Below are positions 12,942-14,915 of a DNA stretch of 14,915 nucleotides, piece after piece. Under the pieces are notes generated by a model, which was given only the letters and a program-made list of their open reading frames with translations, did not search any database and was not told where the DNA came from. A program made the translations under genes and the position numbers. Position 1 is the stretch's first letter; the number at the start of each line of letters is the position of its first letter. This stretch comes from CAINVV01 sp031432175 (GTDB taxonomy: Bacteria > Bacteroidota > Bacteroidia > Bacteroidales > Prolixibacteraceae), in NCBI GenBank assembly GCA_964358545.1, contig CAYHQN010000111.1, positions 1 through 14,915 of the forward strand, in the 5' to 3' direction.

Positions 12942-13211
12942 TTATTTCTTCTTATTGCCACCATGACCTCTGAAGGTGCGGGTAGGAGAAAACTCACCCA
13001 ATTTGTGTCCAACCATGTTCTCAGTAACATAAACCGGAATAAACTTATTCCCGTTGTGTACTGCAATGGTATGTCCTACAAAATCAGGCGAAATCATTGA
13101 ATGTCTTGCCCACGTTTTTACGATCGACTTCTTTGCTGATTCATTGAGAACCAACACTTTTTTCTCCAACTTAAAGTCGATGAAAGGGCCTTTTTTTAAC
13201 GAACGACTCAT
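12942..13211 (-). CDS. rpsS: 30S ribosomal protein S19
   Basis: S19 (uS19), 89 aa, forms a complex with S13 on the 30S head and contacts the A-site finger of 23S rRNA. The start MSRSLKKGPFIDFKLEKKVL, the middle TWARHSMISPDFVGHTIAVH and the end NMVGHKLGEFSPTRTFRGHG are all canonical. It is 22 nt after rplB and 43 nt before rplV. Confidence 0.98.
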   Translation of the reverse strand: MSRSLKKGPFIDFKLEKKVLVLNESAKKSIVKTWARHSMISPDFVGHTIAVHNGNKFIPVYVTENMVGHKLGEFSPTRTFRGHGGNKKK

Positions 13212-13233
13212 AATCTACTCAGTTTTTTAGCGA

Positions 13234-14061
13234 TCATTTTTTTCTACGTTCAATAATGTACTTGGTCGAAGATTTTTTCTTCGAGCGGGTCTTATAACCC
13301 TTCGCAAGCAACCCTTTACGTGAACGCGGATGTCCACCGGATGCACGTCCTTCACCACCACCCATAGGGTGATCCACAGGGTTCATGGCTACACCACGAA
13401 CACGGGGACGACGCCCCAACCAGCGGCTTCGACCGGCTTTACCTGATCTTTCAAGGGCATGATCGGCGTTTCCTACAGTACCTACTGTTGCACGACATGC
13501 AACCAGTACCATACGTGACTCGCCTGAGGGGAGTTTGATGATGGCGTATCGTCCTTCACGTGAGGTGAGTTGCGCATAGGTACCGGCCGAGCGAGCCATA
13601 ATACCGCCCTGACCAGGATGCAACTCAATGTTGTGAACGATTGTACCAAGAGGTATTTTTCCAAGAGGTAGCGAATTACCGATTTCTGGAGCAACTTCAT
13701 TTCCGCTAACAACGGTCTGACCTACTTCAAGGCCATTCGGTGCCAACATGTAGCGCTTCTCTCCATCGGCATAAACCAAGAGTGCGATACGAGCCGTACG
13801 ATTTGGATCGTACTGGATCGAATCAACGCGTGCCGGAATGTTGTCCTTCTCACGGACAAAATCTATCACACGGTATCTTCTCTTGTGCCCGCCACCTATA
13901 TACCTCATTGTCATCACACCGCTGGTATTTCTACCACCGGTACTCTTCATGGGCCTTAACAATGATTTTTCAGGTGTATTGCCAGTTGTAATTGAGGCAA
14001 AAGTACCAATCACTTTGTGCCTTTGACCCGGAGTTACAGGTTTTAACTTTCTAACTGCCAT
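13234..14061 (-). CDS. rplB: 50S ribosomal protein L2
   Basis: L2 (uL2), 275 aa, is required for subunit association and for peptidyl-transferase activity. The N-terminal OB-like part includes GGRNTSGVMTMRYIGGGHKR and YRVIDF; the SH3-like part includes SAGTYAQLTSREGRYAIIKL. The C-terminal signature MNPVDHPMGGGEGRASGGHP keeps the histidine equivalent to E. coli His229; the second histidine of the E. coli motif is Met, as recalled for Bacteroidota. It is 7 nt after rplW. No Shine-Dalgarno. Confidence 0.98.
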   Translation of the reverse strand: MAVRKLKPVTPGQRHKVIGTFASITTGNTPEKSLLRPMKSTGGRNTSGVMTMRYIGGGHKRRYRVIDFVREKDNIPARVDSIQYDPNRTARIALLVYADGEKRYMLAPNGLEVGQTVVSGNEVAPEIGNSLPLGKIPLGTIVHNIELHPGQGGIMARSAGTYAQLTSREGRYAIIKLPSGESRMVLVACRATVGTVGNADHALERSGKAGRSRWLGRRPRVRGVAMNPVDHPMGGGEGRASGGHPRSRKGLLAKGYKTRSKKKSSTKYIIERRKK

Positions 14062-14068
14062 TTTTTAC

Positions 14069-14362
14069 TTAGATATTGCTGTAAAAATCAATATTCTCTC
14101 CTTTGTTCAACGTGATAACTGCTTTTTTATAAGCATTTGTACGTCCGGTAATCACCCCACTTTTTGTAAAACGGGATTTTAACTTACCGGCATATATCAT
14201 CGTGTTGACAGAAATTACTTTAACGCCATAGATTTCTTCCACGGCTCTTTTGATCTGATGCTTATCTGCCTTCTTATCTACCATGAAACCATAGCGGTTT
14301 AATTTCTCCGCTTGGGCATTCATTTTCTCGGTTACGATAGGGCGAATCAAAATTTCAACCAT
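14069..14362 (-). CDS. rplW: 50S ribosomal protein L23
   Basis: L23 (uL23), 97 aa, sits at the tunnel exit and is the main docking point for trigger factor and SRP. It begins MVEILIRPIVTEKMNAQAEK; the core FMVDKKADKHQIKRAVEEIY with GVKVISVNTM is diagnostic. It starts 4 nt after the rplD stop codon and ends 7 nt before rplB, the S10-operon order. Confidence 0.97.
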   Translation of the reverse strand: MVEILIRPIVTEKMNAQAEKLNRYGFMVDKKADKHQIKRAVEEIYGVKVISVNTMIYAGKLKSRFTKSGVITGRTNAYKKAVITLNKGENIDFYSNI

Positions 14363-14366
14363 TTTC

Positions 14367-14915
14367 TTATGCGTTAATCTTAAATAATTCCTCCAATTTA
14401 GCTACAGAACTCTCTGCCAAAACAATTTTTTTAGCTCTCATAATCTTGTAAGTACATAATTCTGAGGTAGTTACAACTTCTATGTTCTGTAAATTTCTGG
14501 TTGACAAATATATGTTTTTATTTGCTTCCGATAACACTATCAACGAGTTTTTATCACTGATTTTCAAATTATTTTGAAGTGTGATAAATTCTTTCGTTTT
14601 GGGCATATCAATTGAGAAGTCCTCAAGAATTAAAATATCACTGCCTTGTGCCTTGTAGGTCAGGGCAGATCTGCGTGCCAACTCTTTCAGTTTCTTGTTC
14701 AATTTGAAACCATAATTCCTCGGACGTGGGCCAAACATACGACCACCACCACGGATTGTACCTGATTTGATACTTCCCGCACGGGCGCCACCGGTTCCTT
14801 TTTGCTTTTTAATCTTTCTGGTTGATCCGGATATTTCGCCACGTTCCTTGCTCTTATGGGTACCCTGACGTTGATTTGCCAGATATTGCTTCACGTCGAG
14901 ATAAATCGCGTGATC
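14367..14915 (-). CDS. rplD: 50S ribosomal protein L4 (5' end cut by the window)
   Basis: L4 (uL4), the last 182 codons, is cut by the right edge. The reading frame is open up to base 14915, where it reads DHAIYLDVKQYLANQRQGTH. The GTG at 14894 is therefore an internal valine, not a start. About 25-30 N-terminal residues lie outside. The long tunnel loop is visible: KIKKQKGTGGARAGSIKSG and GGGRMFGPRPRNYGFKLNKK. L4 is an early assembly protein of the 50S subunit and, in E. coli, the autogenous regulator of the S10 operon; this function cannot be judged here. rplC and rpsJ are expected further right. Confidence 0.96.
   Translation of the reverse strand, partial: DHAIYLDVKQYLANQRQGTHKSKERGEISGSTRKIKKQKGTGGARAGSIKSGTIRGGGRMFGPRPRNYGFKLNKKLKELARRSALTYKAQGSDILILEDFSIDMPKTKEFITLQNNLKISDKNSLIVLSEANKNIYLSTRNLQNIEVVTTSELCTYKIMRAKKIVLAESSVAKLEELFKINA

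Noticed and set aside
14505..14512. TATATTTG, a -7-like box on the minus strand inside rplD
   Set aside because: No -33 element at the required spacing; it lies within a coding region and is A/T-rich, so chance is likely.
1..14915. A hidden defence, mobile or CRISPR system in the window
   Set aside because: All space is taken by ribosomal-cluster genes, gltA and short gaps; no transposase, integrase, tRNA, CRISPR-like spaced repeat or unknown gene of credible size is present.

Overview
The window is the conserved ribosomal-protein supercluster (the S10, spc and alpha operons joined) of a member of the Bacteroidota, probably Bacteroidales. Every gene lies on the minus strand, so transcription runs from the right edge to the left. 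Four things support the phylum. The protein sequences are of Bacteroidota type: zinc-free S14 and S4, an L36 without its zinc ligands, L17 with a charged tail, and L2 with a DHPMGGGEGR motif. Almost all start codons are preceded by A/T-rich sequence with no Shine-Dalgarno. The one clear promoter matches the Bacteroidota TTTG / TAnnTTTG consensus. The base composition is moderate. A family-level placement is not justified from this window.

Layout, in transcription order: 14915-9278 holds rplD (cut by the window edge), rplW, rplB, rpsS, rplV, rpsC, rplP, rpmC, rpsQ, rplN, rplX, rplE and rpsN. 9257-5389 holds rpsH, rplF, rplR, rpsE, rpmD, rplO and secY. A 413-bp gap (5388-4976) follows. It has no methionine aminopeptidase gene, but it contains a strong Bacteroidota-type promoter and a leader of about 220 nt with several small hairpins. 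4975-1674 holds infA, rpmJ (38 aa), rpsM, rpsK, rpsD, rpoA and rplQ. A rho-independent terminator (1618-1648) closes the cluster. After a 182-bp spacer with an inverted repeat comes a separate gene for a citrate synthase of mitochondrial type (1430-117). The left edge (1-116) carries short direct repeats and a 4 x 10-bp tandem repeat.

The cluster genes jointly make ribosomal subunits, the alpha subunit of RNA polymerase, initiation factor IF-1 and the SecY translocon. Their spacing (mostly 1-43 nt, with three start/stop overlaps) indicates co-transcription and, in places, translational coupling. The gltA gene is an independent metabolic gene.

No new multi-gene system is visible; this is mainly a housekeeping region. 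The points that merit a second look are the promoter and structured leader (with two overlapping mini-ORFs) that replaces the expected map position, the single perfect Shine-Dalgarno in front of rplF, the mitochondrial-type citrate synthase, the inverted repeat upstream of gltA, and the repeats at the left edge.
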